From: SZUA-521 sp041738285
GTDB taxonomy: Bacteria > Pseudomonadota > Gammaproteobacteria > Pseudomonadales > Azotimanducaceae
Length of the DNA: 9,228 nt
Direction: 5' to 3'
Assembly (NCBI GenBank): GCA_041738285.1
Contig: JBGSQB010000168.1
Coordinates: forward strand, 1-9,228
Shown here: positions 1-5,036 of the stretch, one piece after another
Position numbering within the stretch: the first letter of the stretch is position 1
How the letters are laid out: the number at the start of each line of letters is the position of its first letter
Made by a program: the position numbers and the translations under genes
The notes under the pieces: generated by a model
Told to the model about the DNA's origin: nothing
The model's input: only the letters and a program-made list of their open reading frames with translations
Databases searched by the model: none

Positions 1-101
1 ACGCCTCGCACCGATCGGGCGATGTCCGCTTCATGCTTGACGGCTACGTATTCAGGCTGGTTCGTCATGCATTTGCGTAATTCGCAGTAAGTCAGGCACA
101 T
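1..101 (-). CDS. Possible 5' end of an unrecognised gene, cut by the window edge
   Basis: An open frame runs leftward off the window from ATG at 101 (or the in-frame ATG at 68). It would encode MCLTYCELRKC followed by MTNQPEYVAVKHEADIARSV. Only about 33 codons are visible and I recognise no family. Three cysteines lie in the first eleven residues if the 101 start is used. Neither start has a strong ribosome binding site; a weak CGAG precedes 101. It would be the next gene downstream of the MraY-like gene on the same strand. A rival reading is the 3' end of a plus-strand gene in the frame ending with TAA at 78-80. The minus frame has somewhat more G/C at third codon positions, which favours it only weakly. 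Confidence 0.28.
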   Translation of the reverse strand, partial: MCLTYCELRKCMTNQPEYVAVKHEADIARSVRG

Positions 102-121
102 GCCGACTCGCGGCCCGCAGG

Positions 122-222
122 GTTGCGCCCGAGCGGCGCTCTGACTTTGTCGCACACCTTGGCAATATGGCTCGATATTGCCGGCGGTATGCTTCGCGGC
201 ACAGCGCCGCTCGGGCGGCAAC
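122..222. repeat. Nested imperfect inverted repeat
   Basis: The left arm at 122-140 (GTTGCGCCCGAGCGGCGCT) pairs with the right arm at 203-222. They match perfectly except for one extra base in the right arm. The 62 bases between the arms hold a second, perfect dyad at 161-182. As RNA or single-stranded DNA this would fold into a long two-tier hairpin. It lies in non-coding DNA just past the 3' end of the MraY-like gene at 252. No T-run follows on either strand, so it is not a classic intrinsic terminator. I saw no flanking target-site duplication. It could be a REP/MITE-like element, an mRNA 3'-end stabiliser, or a regulatory site. Confidence 0.6.
161..182. promoter_or_regulatory. Perfect 8-bp dyad, candidate operator or small hairpin
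   Basis: GGCAATAT at 161-168 and ATATTGCC at 175-182 are perfect reverse complements around a six-base centre (GGCTCG). Length and symmetry are typical of operators for dimeric helix-turn-helix repressors, and equally of the tip of the larger inverted repeat around it. It lies about 60 bases upstream of the possible minus-strand start at 101. No regulator gene is visible in the window, so no protein can be assigned. Confidence 0.4.
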
Positions 223-251
223 GCGCCTCGCGTAACTTGTTCAGAGCTTCC

Positions 252-1301
252 CTAGCGCAGCTTCAGCATCAACACCATGAGTAGCGGCGTGCCAATGGCC
301 TGCAGCAACATGAAACGCACGAGCACCTGGGTATTCGACCAGCCAAGGTTCTTGCGCACATGGTCATGCAATGGATAACGCACATTGCGGAATATCGGAA
401 TGCGGAAGAAGCGCAGCAGCGCAACTTTGAGCAGGCCGGTGCCACCATTGACCAGCACCACCGTCGCTACCACGAACACCAGGAATGGGTTGCCGGAGGC
501 GAGCACCAATACACCGGTCACGAGTCCAATCGGACGCGAACCGGCATCGCCCATCAGCACGACACTCGGGTTGCAGTTGTACCAGAGATAGCTTGCCAGG
601 CAGCCGACCATCGTGAACGCGAGCAGCGCCCAGTCCGGACCGTTCACATAGTGAGGCACGAGCAGATACTTGGAAACGTCCACATGGCCGACCACCCCAT
701 ACAAGAACGCGCCAAGGAACGTGAGTGCCATCGCCGAGAGGCTCCCGGAAAGACCATCGACCCCGTCGGATGCGTTGGTCGAATTGATCGTGACCCAGAT
801 CAGCACGGCGCCGCCGCTGATGAACAGCCAGGGTTCCACCTGCAGCGGCGTCTTGAGGAACGGCAGCCACACTTCGAAGCTGACAAAGCGGCAGACGGCC
901 GCCGCGGCAACGATACTGACCGCCAGATCGCAGGCGCCGAGGGCATATTCGCCCCAGCCGCCACGGGTCTTGTCATCGAGGTAGCCGATCCACATGGCAA
1001 ACAACAGGCAGCCGACCACTGCGAGGTACGGCCATTCGAACGGCATCACCAAGATCGCGACGACAGCAAAGATCGGCACGAAGATGACACCGGCGGCCAT
1101 CGGCTTGCCAATGCTCTTGTCCGCGTCTACGGCATGGGCACGGCCTTGGTCCCGTGGCAGCAGGTGCCAGAGCTTCGGCAACAACCAGAAGGTGAGAATG
1201 ACGCTCGCCGCGCTGGCAAAGCCGGCAAGGAAGAGATGGCTGTCGAAGAGACGCAGCGGCCCGAAAAGGTGACCGAAATGCTCTGCGAGTGCTTGTAGGA
1301 T
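252..1301 (-). CDS. mraY: MraY-family phospho-sugar transferase, probable ATC start
   Basis: This integral membrane enzyme belongs to the polyprenyl-phosphate phospho-sugar transferase family. MraY moves phospho-MurNAc-pentapeptide from UDP onto undecaprenyl phosphate to make lipid I for peptidoglycan. With the proposed ATC start it has 349 residues, close to the usual 360, and about ten hydrophobic segments. Visible motifs are the Asp-Asp pair GYLDD (about 109-110), NSTNASDGVDGLSG (173-185) with Asp179 and Asp182, and LMGDAGS with Asp252. The late loop reads YPLHDH (309-314) where MraY has three histidines, so only the outer two are kept. No ATG, GTG or TTG lies between the upstream stop at 1362 and a TTG at 1184. 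Starting at 1184 would remove the first membrane segment. From ATC at 1301 the protein reads ILQALAEHFGHLF, which lines up without a gap against the start of E. coli MraY (MLVWLAEHL, from memory). No other cell-wall genes adjoin, so it may be a paralogue. Confidence 0.8.
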   Translation of the reverse strand: MLQALAEHFGHLFGPLRLFDSHLFLAGFASAASVILTFWLLPKLWHLLPRDQGRAHAVDADKSIGKPMAAGVIFVPIFAVVAILVMPFEWPYLAVVGCLLFAMWIGYLDDKTRGGWGEYALGACDLAVSIVAAAAVCRFVSFEVWLPFLKTPLQVEPWLFISGGAVLIWVTINSTNASDGVDGLSGSLSAMALTFLGAFLYGVVGHVDVSKYLLVPHYVNGPDWALLAFTMVGCLASYLWYNCNPSVVLMGDAGSRPIGLVTGVLVLASGNPFLVFVVATVVLVNGGTGLLKVALLRFFRIPIFRNVRYPLHDHVRKNLGWSNTQVLVRFMLLQAIGTPLLMVLMLKLR

Positions 1302-1307
1302 GACGCG

Positions 1308-1313
1308 CCCCTT
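1308..1313 (-). promoter_or_regulatory. Ribosome binding site for the ATC start
   Basis: On the minus strand AAGGGG lies six bases before ATC at 1301-1299. The match and spacing are normal for a ribosome binding site, and no usual start codon follows it. This is direct sequence support for initiation at ATC. Confidence 0.55.
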
Positions 1314-1340
1314 GCGGCGGTGTGGGTCCGATGGCGCGGG

Positions 1341-1349
1341 ATTATGCCA
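1341..1349 (-). promoter_or_regulatory. Extended -10 promoter for the MraY-like gene
   Basis: The minus strand reads TGGCATAAT, an extended -10 element (TGn plus CATAAT, five of six matching TATAAT). No good -35 is seen at 16-18 bases, which extended -10 promoters tolerate. Transcription would begin near 1334. That gives a leader of about 33 bases containing the AAGGGG site before the ATC start. It sits in the 60-base gap after the dehydrogenase stop, so the gene may be transcribed on its own as well as by readthrough. Confidence 0.45.
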
Positions 1350-1361
1350 CGACTTTTGACC

Positions 1362-2066
1362 TCACCACGGCAGCGCTGTGCCGTCCCAATTCAGGAACTC
1401 GCCCGAACGTTCACGATCGAGGGTCGTAACGAGATCGATAATGCGACCCGCGGTACATTCTGCCGTCACGACCCCGTCGCGCCGAGCCACGAAGCGCTCG
1501 GACAGCGATGTACGTGTCGTACCCGGATGGACCGCCACGACACACGTGGCAGGTCCACCACGGCGCAATTCAATGGCCGCGGTATGCACAATCTGATTGA
1601 GCGCCGCCTTGGCCGCGCGATAGCCATACCAGCCACCCAATCGGTTATCGCCAATGCTGCCCACCCGGGCGGATAGCACCGCTGCAACCCCAGCTTCTGC
1701 CTGCTGGAGGTTGCGCGCAAAGTGCTTGAGTACCAGCGCCGCGGGAATCACGTTGGCGCCAAAGGATGCCATCAACGTCGCGGGTTCGATGTCGGCGAGT
1801 GACTTCTCGGGGGTGCGCGCTCCGGTGTCGAGCGTCCCGACGCAGTGCAGCAACAGATCCAATGGCCCACCAATGCGTCGTTGCAGCGCGATCAGTGAAG
1901 CCTCGTTCGATGCATCTCCAAGAACCGCGACCACGCCCGCTCGATCGAAGTCGCACGGTGAGCGCGAGAGTGCATAGATCGTTTCGTAGCGTCCCCCATC
2001 AGCAAGCGCTGCGACCAGCGCCGCACCGATGCCACGGCTGCTGCCGACGACGAGCGCGGTACGCAA
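1362..2066 (-). CDS. CsgA-type short-chain dehydrogenase/reductase
   Basis: This is a cytoplasmic NAD(P)-dependent oxidoreductase of the classical short-chain dehydrogenase fold, 234 residues, a normal length. The cofactor loop GSSRGIG is at residues 8-14, HCVGT (74-78) replaces the usual NNAG, and the catalytic residues are probably Ser137, Tyr149 and Lys153 (YRAAK). The closest type I recognise is the C-factor/CsgA ('sniffer-like') group, whose substrates are mostly unknown. The start is TTG at 2066. It puts the protein beginning (M)RTALVVG exactly where the fold starts, two bases after the hydrolase stop (TGA at 2071-2069). No in-frame ATG fits, and the longer open frame upstream lies over the hydrolase. 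Translation is probably coupled to the hydrolase. Such dehydrogenases are often near photolyase genes, so a role in the same stress response is possible. Confidence 0.85.
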   Translation of the reverse strand: MRTALVVGSSRGIGAALVAALADGGRYETIYALSRSPCDFDRAGVVAVLGDASNEASLIALQRRIGGPLDLLLHCVGTLDTGARTPEKSLADIEPATLMASFGANVIPAALVLKHFARNLQQAEAGVAAVLSARVGSIGDNRLGGWYGYRAAKAALNQIVHTAAIELRRGGPATCVVAVHPGTTRTSLSERFVARRDGVVTAECTAGRIIDLVTTLDRERSGEFLNWDGTALPW

Positions 2067-2068
2067 CG

Positions 2069-2806
2069 TCAGGCGACCGCAGCGACACCGGCGCCCGACG
2101 CCAGCCGATCGAGCACGATTCGATAGACGTCCGGATCGATACCAAGACCGAGGTGGGAGGATCGGACTTCGACATGCTCCACGTTCGGAGTCCACGGATC
2201 GATACACGCGCGCCACGCGACGATGCCGTCGCGCCGGCTGTAGATCGCCGTGATCGGCGCTCTGATAGGCACAAGGTGCCGCTGCGCCACAGCGTGCTCG
2301 AGCGCGTCCAGATCGAACCCGAGCGCCGCGTAGCGACCGCCGACCTGGGTATATTTCGGGCCCCCGATCACGGGTGTACCGAACGTCACCACGCGCGCAA
2401 CGTCATCCGGCAGGTCGCGCGCCACTTCGCGCGCAAACACACCGCCCAAACTCCAGCCGACCAACTGCACGGGTCCGCCGCTGCGACCTGCGTACTTGCT
2501 GACCGCGGCCACAACGCGGGGCAGGAGTGCTTCGACATCCCCATCATTTCGACCAAGTCCCCAGCCGACCGCGTCGAACCCGGCAGCGTTCAAGCATGCG
2601 CGCAGTGGCACGGTCGACAGGTCGGTGCCGCCAAAACCCGGCATCACCATGACCGGCTGGCGCTGCGTTACACGCGTTGAGTAGAGCCACGGCGCATGTA
2701 AGAGCAGCCGCGGCAGCTCCCACAGTGCAGTCATTTCATTGAGCACCGCGCTTTGTGCCGGCGGCGCCAATGGGTCGGTATGGGGCAAATGATCATAGGC
2801 ATTCAT
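2069..2806 (-). CDS. Alpha/beta-hydrolase, lipase/esterase-like
   Basis: This serine hydrolase of 245 residues has the alpha/beta-hydrolase fold. The oxyanion loop is VMPGFGG (54-60), the nucleophile elbow is GWSLGG with Ser119, the acid is probably Asp193 (YSRRDGIV), and the histidine is His218 (SSHLGLG). All three catalytic residues are therefore present. The stretch LRACLNAAGFDAVGWGLGRN is typical of a group of predicted lipases or esterases related to triacylglycerol lipases. There is no signal peptide, so it should act in the cytoplasm; the substrate cannot be told. The start is ATG at 2806, with only a weak ribosome binding site. It is the first gene of a minus-strand set with the CsgA-type dehydrogenase and is divergent from the plus-strand dehydrogenase at 2925. 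Confidence 0.85.
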   Translation of the reverse strand: MNAYDHLPHTDPLAPPAQSAVLNEMTALWELPRLLLHAPWLYSTRVTQRQPVMVMPGFGGTDLSTVPLRACLNAAGFDAVGWGLGRNDGDVEALLPRVVAAVSKYAGRSGGPVQLVGWSLGGVFAREVARDLPDDVARVVTFGTPVIGGPKYTQVGGRYAALGFDLDALEHAVAQRHLVPIRAPITAIYSRRDGIVAWRACIDPWTPNVEHVEVRSSHLGLGIDPDVYRIVLDRLASGAGVAAVA

Positions 2807-2924
2807 GCGAGGACGATACGAACGTCTGTGTGAGCATCGCGTGAAGGCGTGCCCTCACGTGCACTTCACGCCGTCTCCGCGATGCTGGTCGCCAACGTTC
2901 CACAATCAGTACTTCGAGGTCTGC
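2807..2924. promoter_or_regulatory. Divergent intergenic region with nested inverted repeat
   Basis: These 118 bases separate the starts of the hydrolase (minus) and the dehydrogenase (plus), so they must hold promoters for both unless transcription enters from further away. AGCATCGCG at 2833-2841 pairs with CGCGATGCT at 2878-2886. Inside it GCGTGAAG (2839-2846) pairs with CTTCACGC (2864-2871). The two share three bases and cannot both form completely. No convincing sigma-70 -35/-10 pair was found on either strand, so an alternative sigma factor is possible. The dyads could be an operator or a leader structure in the dehydrogenase mRNA. Confidence 0.4.
2916..2919 (+). promoter_or_regulatory. 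Ribosome binding site deciding the start at 2925
   Basis: GAGG lies five bases before ATG at 2925. It supports this start over the in-frame upstream start at 2805, which would add 40 residues unrelated to the fold and would overlap the divergent hydrolase start. Confidence 0.6.
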
Positions 2925-3872
2925 ATGTCCCAACACTCGCCAATCGACGACGCCTGGGGCACGACCGCGTTCCTGCTCGGCCATCTGCCGACGTTCACGA
3001 ACCTCGGCTACGCATGCCGCAGTTCGGCTTGGCGGGACGCCAGCTGGGACTTCTCCGGACGGAGATGGCTGGTCACCGGCGCTTCCGCTGGCATCGGTCG
3101 GCAGATCGCGCATACGGCAGCGGACGCAGGTGCCACCGTGATCGCAGCCGCGCGACGGATCGATCCGCTATTGGCACTGGCCGGCGCGATCCGGCCCGGG
3201 GCGGGTGTTGTCGAGCCTGCGGTGATCGACCTGGCGCTCAAAGCAAGCGTCGACGCCGTGATCGAACGCGTTGCGAGCGGCGGCCCACTCGATGTATTAG
3301 TCAACAACGTTGGCGTGCTGCTCGATGACCCGCCGCTCACGAGCGAGGGCTACGATGTCGCCTTCGCGACCAATCTGCTGATCCCATATCACCTGACGAC
3401 TGCGCTACGTGAACGCGGTCTGCTCAAGGCCGACGCAACAGTCATCACGATGAGTTCGGGCGGCATGTACAACGTGCCGCTCAGTGTCGATAACCTCGCG
3501 CGCCAGACACGCGGCGACGGTGTGCTTGCGTATGCGCGGCACAAGCGTGCGCAGGTGGCGCTCAACGCGTACTGGCGCAGTCATTTCGGATCGACGTGCG
3601 AGCACTACGTGATGCACCCCGGCTGGGTGGATACGCCGGGCGTCGAGCGATCTCTGCCCCTGTTTCAGCTGATCATGAAACCGCTATTGCGCAATGCATC
3701 CGCCGGCGCCGACACGGCCCTTTGGCTGGCGCAAATGCGTCCCGTGCAACCAACCGCGGAAGGTGTTTGGTTCGACCGCAAGCTGCGTCCTGTGCACGTG
3801 CTGGCGGCGACCCGCAGCGGCGCCAGCGACACTCAGCTGGTGCAGTTTCTGGCGAGCGAGGTGGCGCGATGA
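2925..3872 (+). CDS. DHRS12-like short-chain dehydrogenase
   Basis: This NAD(P)-dependent short-chain dehydrogenase of 315 residues has an N-terminal extension of about 45 residues before the Rossmann fold, as in the DHRS12/retinol-dehydrogenase-like group. The cofactor motif TGASAGIG is at 51-58 and NNVG at 127-130. Asn150, Ser178 (MSSGG) and Tyr203/Lys207 (YARHK) complete a standard catalytic set. HPGWVDTPG at 231-239 is the typical loop after the active site. The substrate is unknown; relatives act on lipophilic alcohols, aldehydes or ketones. It is the first of three co-directional genes, and its stop overlaps the lipocalin start in ATGA. In many proteobacteria this dehydrogenase type sits with lipocalin and photolyase genes, which fits the neighbours here and suggests a role in light or oxidative lipid stress (inference). 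Confidence 0.88.
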   Translation: MSQHSPIDDAWGTTAFLLGHLPTFTNLGYACRSSAWRDASWDFSGRRWLVTGASAGIGRQIAHTAADAGATVIAAARRIDPLLALAGAIRPGAGVVEPAVIDLALKASVDAVIERVASGGPLDVLVNNVGVLLDDPPLTSEGYDVAFATNLLIPYHLTTALRERGLLKADATVITMSSGGMYNVPLSVDNLARQTRGDGVLAYARHKRAQVALNAYWRSHFGSTCEHYVMHPGWVDTPGVERSLPLFQLIMKPLLRNASAGADTALWLAQMRPVQPTAEGVWFDRKLRPVHVLAATRSGASDTQLVQFLASEVAR

Positions 3873-4393
3873 GTACGCCGCGATACCGATTGCTGCCGTT
3901 GATCCTGCTGACCGTGGGCTGCCAGGCTCCGCAACCCATGGCCACAGTGCCCTATGTCGATCTCGATCGATTCATGGGGGACTGGTACGTGATTGCATCG
4001 ATCCCGACGCCGTTCGAGCGCGACGCGCACAATGCGATTGAACAGTACGCCGCGACAGACGACGGCTACATCGCGACCACGTTCAGTTTCAACAAGGACG
4101 GCTTCGACGGGCCGCGCAAGACCATGCATGCCAAGGGGTTCGTCCTCGACGCAGACAGCAACGCCCGTTGGGGCATGCAGTTCCTGTGGCCAATCAAGGC
4201 GGACTATCGCATCGTCCATCTCAACGACGACTACACGGTCACGATCATCGGCCGGGAACGGCGCGACTATGTGTGGCTCATGTCCCGCTCGCTCATGAGC
4301 GAATCGGCAATGCAGCAGTATGTCGAACGCATTGCACAACTCGGCTACGACACCAAGCGGCTACAACGCGTACCCCATCAGAGTGGGCCGTGA
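3869..4393 (+). CDS. blc: Blc-type bacterial lipocalin, outer-membrane lipoprotein
   Basis: This small lipid-binding lipocalin has 174 residues. The N-terminus MSTPRYRLLPLILLTVGC is a lipoprotein signal peptide with the acylated cysteine at 18. Glutamine follows it, not aspartate, so Lol sorting to the outer membrane is expected. The lipocalin signature GDWYVIASIP starts at 37 with the invariant Gly37 and Trp39. The late strand pair YTVTIIGRERRDYVWLMSRS (122-141) matches the Blc pattern ending in Arg140. Blc-like proteins bind fatty acids or lysophospholipids and are linked to envelope stress. The ATG at 3869 overlaps the dehydrogenase TGA by four bases, implying coupled translation. The open frame runs upstream over the dehydrogenase, but the signal peptide fixes this start. 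Confidence 0.92.
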   Translation: MSTPRYRLLPLILLTVGCQAPQPMATVPYVDLDRFMGDWYVIASIPTPFERDAHNAIEQYAATDDGYIATTFSFNKDGFDGPRKTMHAKGFVLDADSNARWGMQFLWPIKADYRIVHLNDDYTVTIIGRERRDYVWLMSRSLMSESAMQQYVERIAQLGYDTKRLQRVPHQSGP

Positions 4394-4397
4394 AACC

Positions 4398-4402
4398 AGG
4401 GA
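4398..4402 (+). promoter_or_regulatory. Ribosome binding site for the DUF6134 gene
   Basis: AGGGA lies seven bases before ATG at 4410. It sets the start directly in front of the signal peptide and rules out the longer in-frame reading from 4320, which lies inside the lipocalin gene. Confidence 0.65.
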
Positions 4403-4409
4403 AATATCG

Positions 4410-5036
4410 ATGACACGACTACTGATAATGATCGCCATCCTGATGAGCGCTGCGGTGAGCAGCCACGCTGCACAGTGGGACTTCGATGTCTACCTCGACG
4501 ACAAGCGGATCGGCCAGCATACGTTCCGGGTCGAGCCCGACGACCGCGGCGGGCACATCGTCCGATCCGAGGCGCGCTTCGACGTCAAGGTGCTCATGAT
4601 CCCGGTGTACCGCTACCGCCATGCCGCCGAAGAGCGTTGGTCCGGGACGTGTCTGACATCGATCGAGAGTTCTACGACGGTCAATGGCAAACGATCGGCG
4701 CTGAACGGCCGTCGCGTTGAAGGCGCTTTCGAACTGACCGTGACCAGCAGTGACGATGCGTTGACGACGAGCCTGCCAGGCTGCATCTCGACTTACGCCT
4801 ACTGGGATGTGACAACGCTCGAGCGGCACGATCAGCTGCTGAACAGTCAGACGGGGTCCTATGAATTCGTGCAGTTGAGCGCCTCCGCTCCCGGAGAGAT
4901 GGCACTGCGCGGCGCAACATTCGTCATCGATCTCGAGTATGCGGCCGACCGATGGCAGAGCCTGTCGACACTGCGCGACGGCCGTCGGCTGGAGTATCGA
5001 CTCACCGCGACAGACGGATCAGGCAGCACCATCTGA
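4410..5036 (+). CDS. Secreted DUF6134-family protein
   Basis: This 208-residue protein begins with a clear Sec signal peptide (MTRLLIMIAILMSAAVSSHA, cleavage after Ala20), so it should be periplasmic. The mature part starts WDFDVYLDDKRIGQHTF and looks all-beta. This opening, the following FDVKVLMIPVYRYRHAAEERW segment (57-77) and the GCISTYAYWD segment (124-133) match what I know of DUF6134. No function has been established for that family as far as I know. Two cysteines, Cys81 and Cys125, could form a disulfide. It follows the lipocalin by 16 bases, so a joint envelope role is likely. The fold type suggests binding a lipid or other hydrophobic molecule, but that is a guess. Its 3' end overlaps the photolyase 3' end by 18 bases. 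Confidence 0.75.
   Translation: MTRLLIMIAILMSAAVSSHAAQWDFDVYLDDKRIGQHTFRVEPDDRGGHIVRSEARFDVKVLMIPVYRYRHAAEERWSGTCLTSIESSTTVNGKRSALNGRRVEGAFELTVTSSDDALTTSLPGCISTYAYWDVTTLERHDQLLNSQTGSYEFVQLSASAPGEMALRGATFVIDLEYAADRWQSLSTLRDGRRLEYRLTATDGSGSTI

Noticed and set aside
122..222. Intrinsic terminator for the MraY-like gene
   Set aside because: The hairpins are strong, but no run of T follows either one on the minus strand, so standard Rho-independent termination is not supported.
122..222. Integron attC recombination site
   Set aside because: The nested hairpin shape is suggestive, but the arm ends do not fit the RYYYAAC/GTTRRRY core sites, and no cassette array or integrase is seen.
1182..1184. 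TTG at 1184 as the start of the MraY-like gene
   Set aside because: It would delete the first membrane helix and about 39 residues that match the MraY N-terminus, and no ribosome binding site precedes it.
360..1298. Open frame of 312 codons on the plus strand opposite the MraY-like gene
   Set aside because: Its protein is rich in His, Arg, Glu and Gln with no recognisable domain, while the opposite strand has all MraY motifs. It is a by-product of GC-rich codon use.
1766..2680. Open frame of 304 codons on the plus strand across the dehydrogenase and hydrolase
   Set aside because: Arg-rich, low-complexity protein spanning the boundary of two well-supported genes on the other strand. No motif or ribosome binding site.
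2856..2864. CACGTG/GTGCAC palindromes as regulator sites
   Set aside because: Short palindromes of this kind are expected by chance in GC-rich DNA; only the longer repeats around them were kept.
2805..2924. Longer N-terminus of the plus-strand dehydrogenase from 2805
   Set aside because: The extra 40 residues are not dehydrogenase-like, would overlap the divergent hydrolase start, and a ribosome binding site points to 2925.
3596..3868. Longer N-terminus of the lipocalin
   Set aside because: The lipoprotein signal peptide at 3869 fixes the start; the upstream part is dehydrogenase sequence in another frame.
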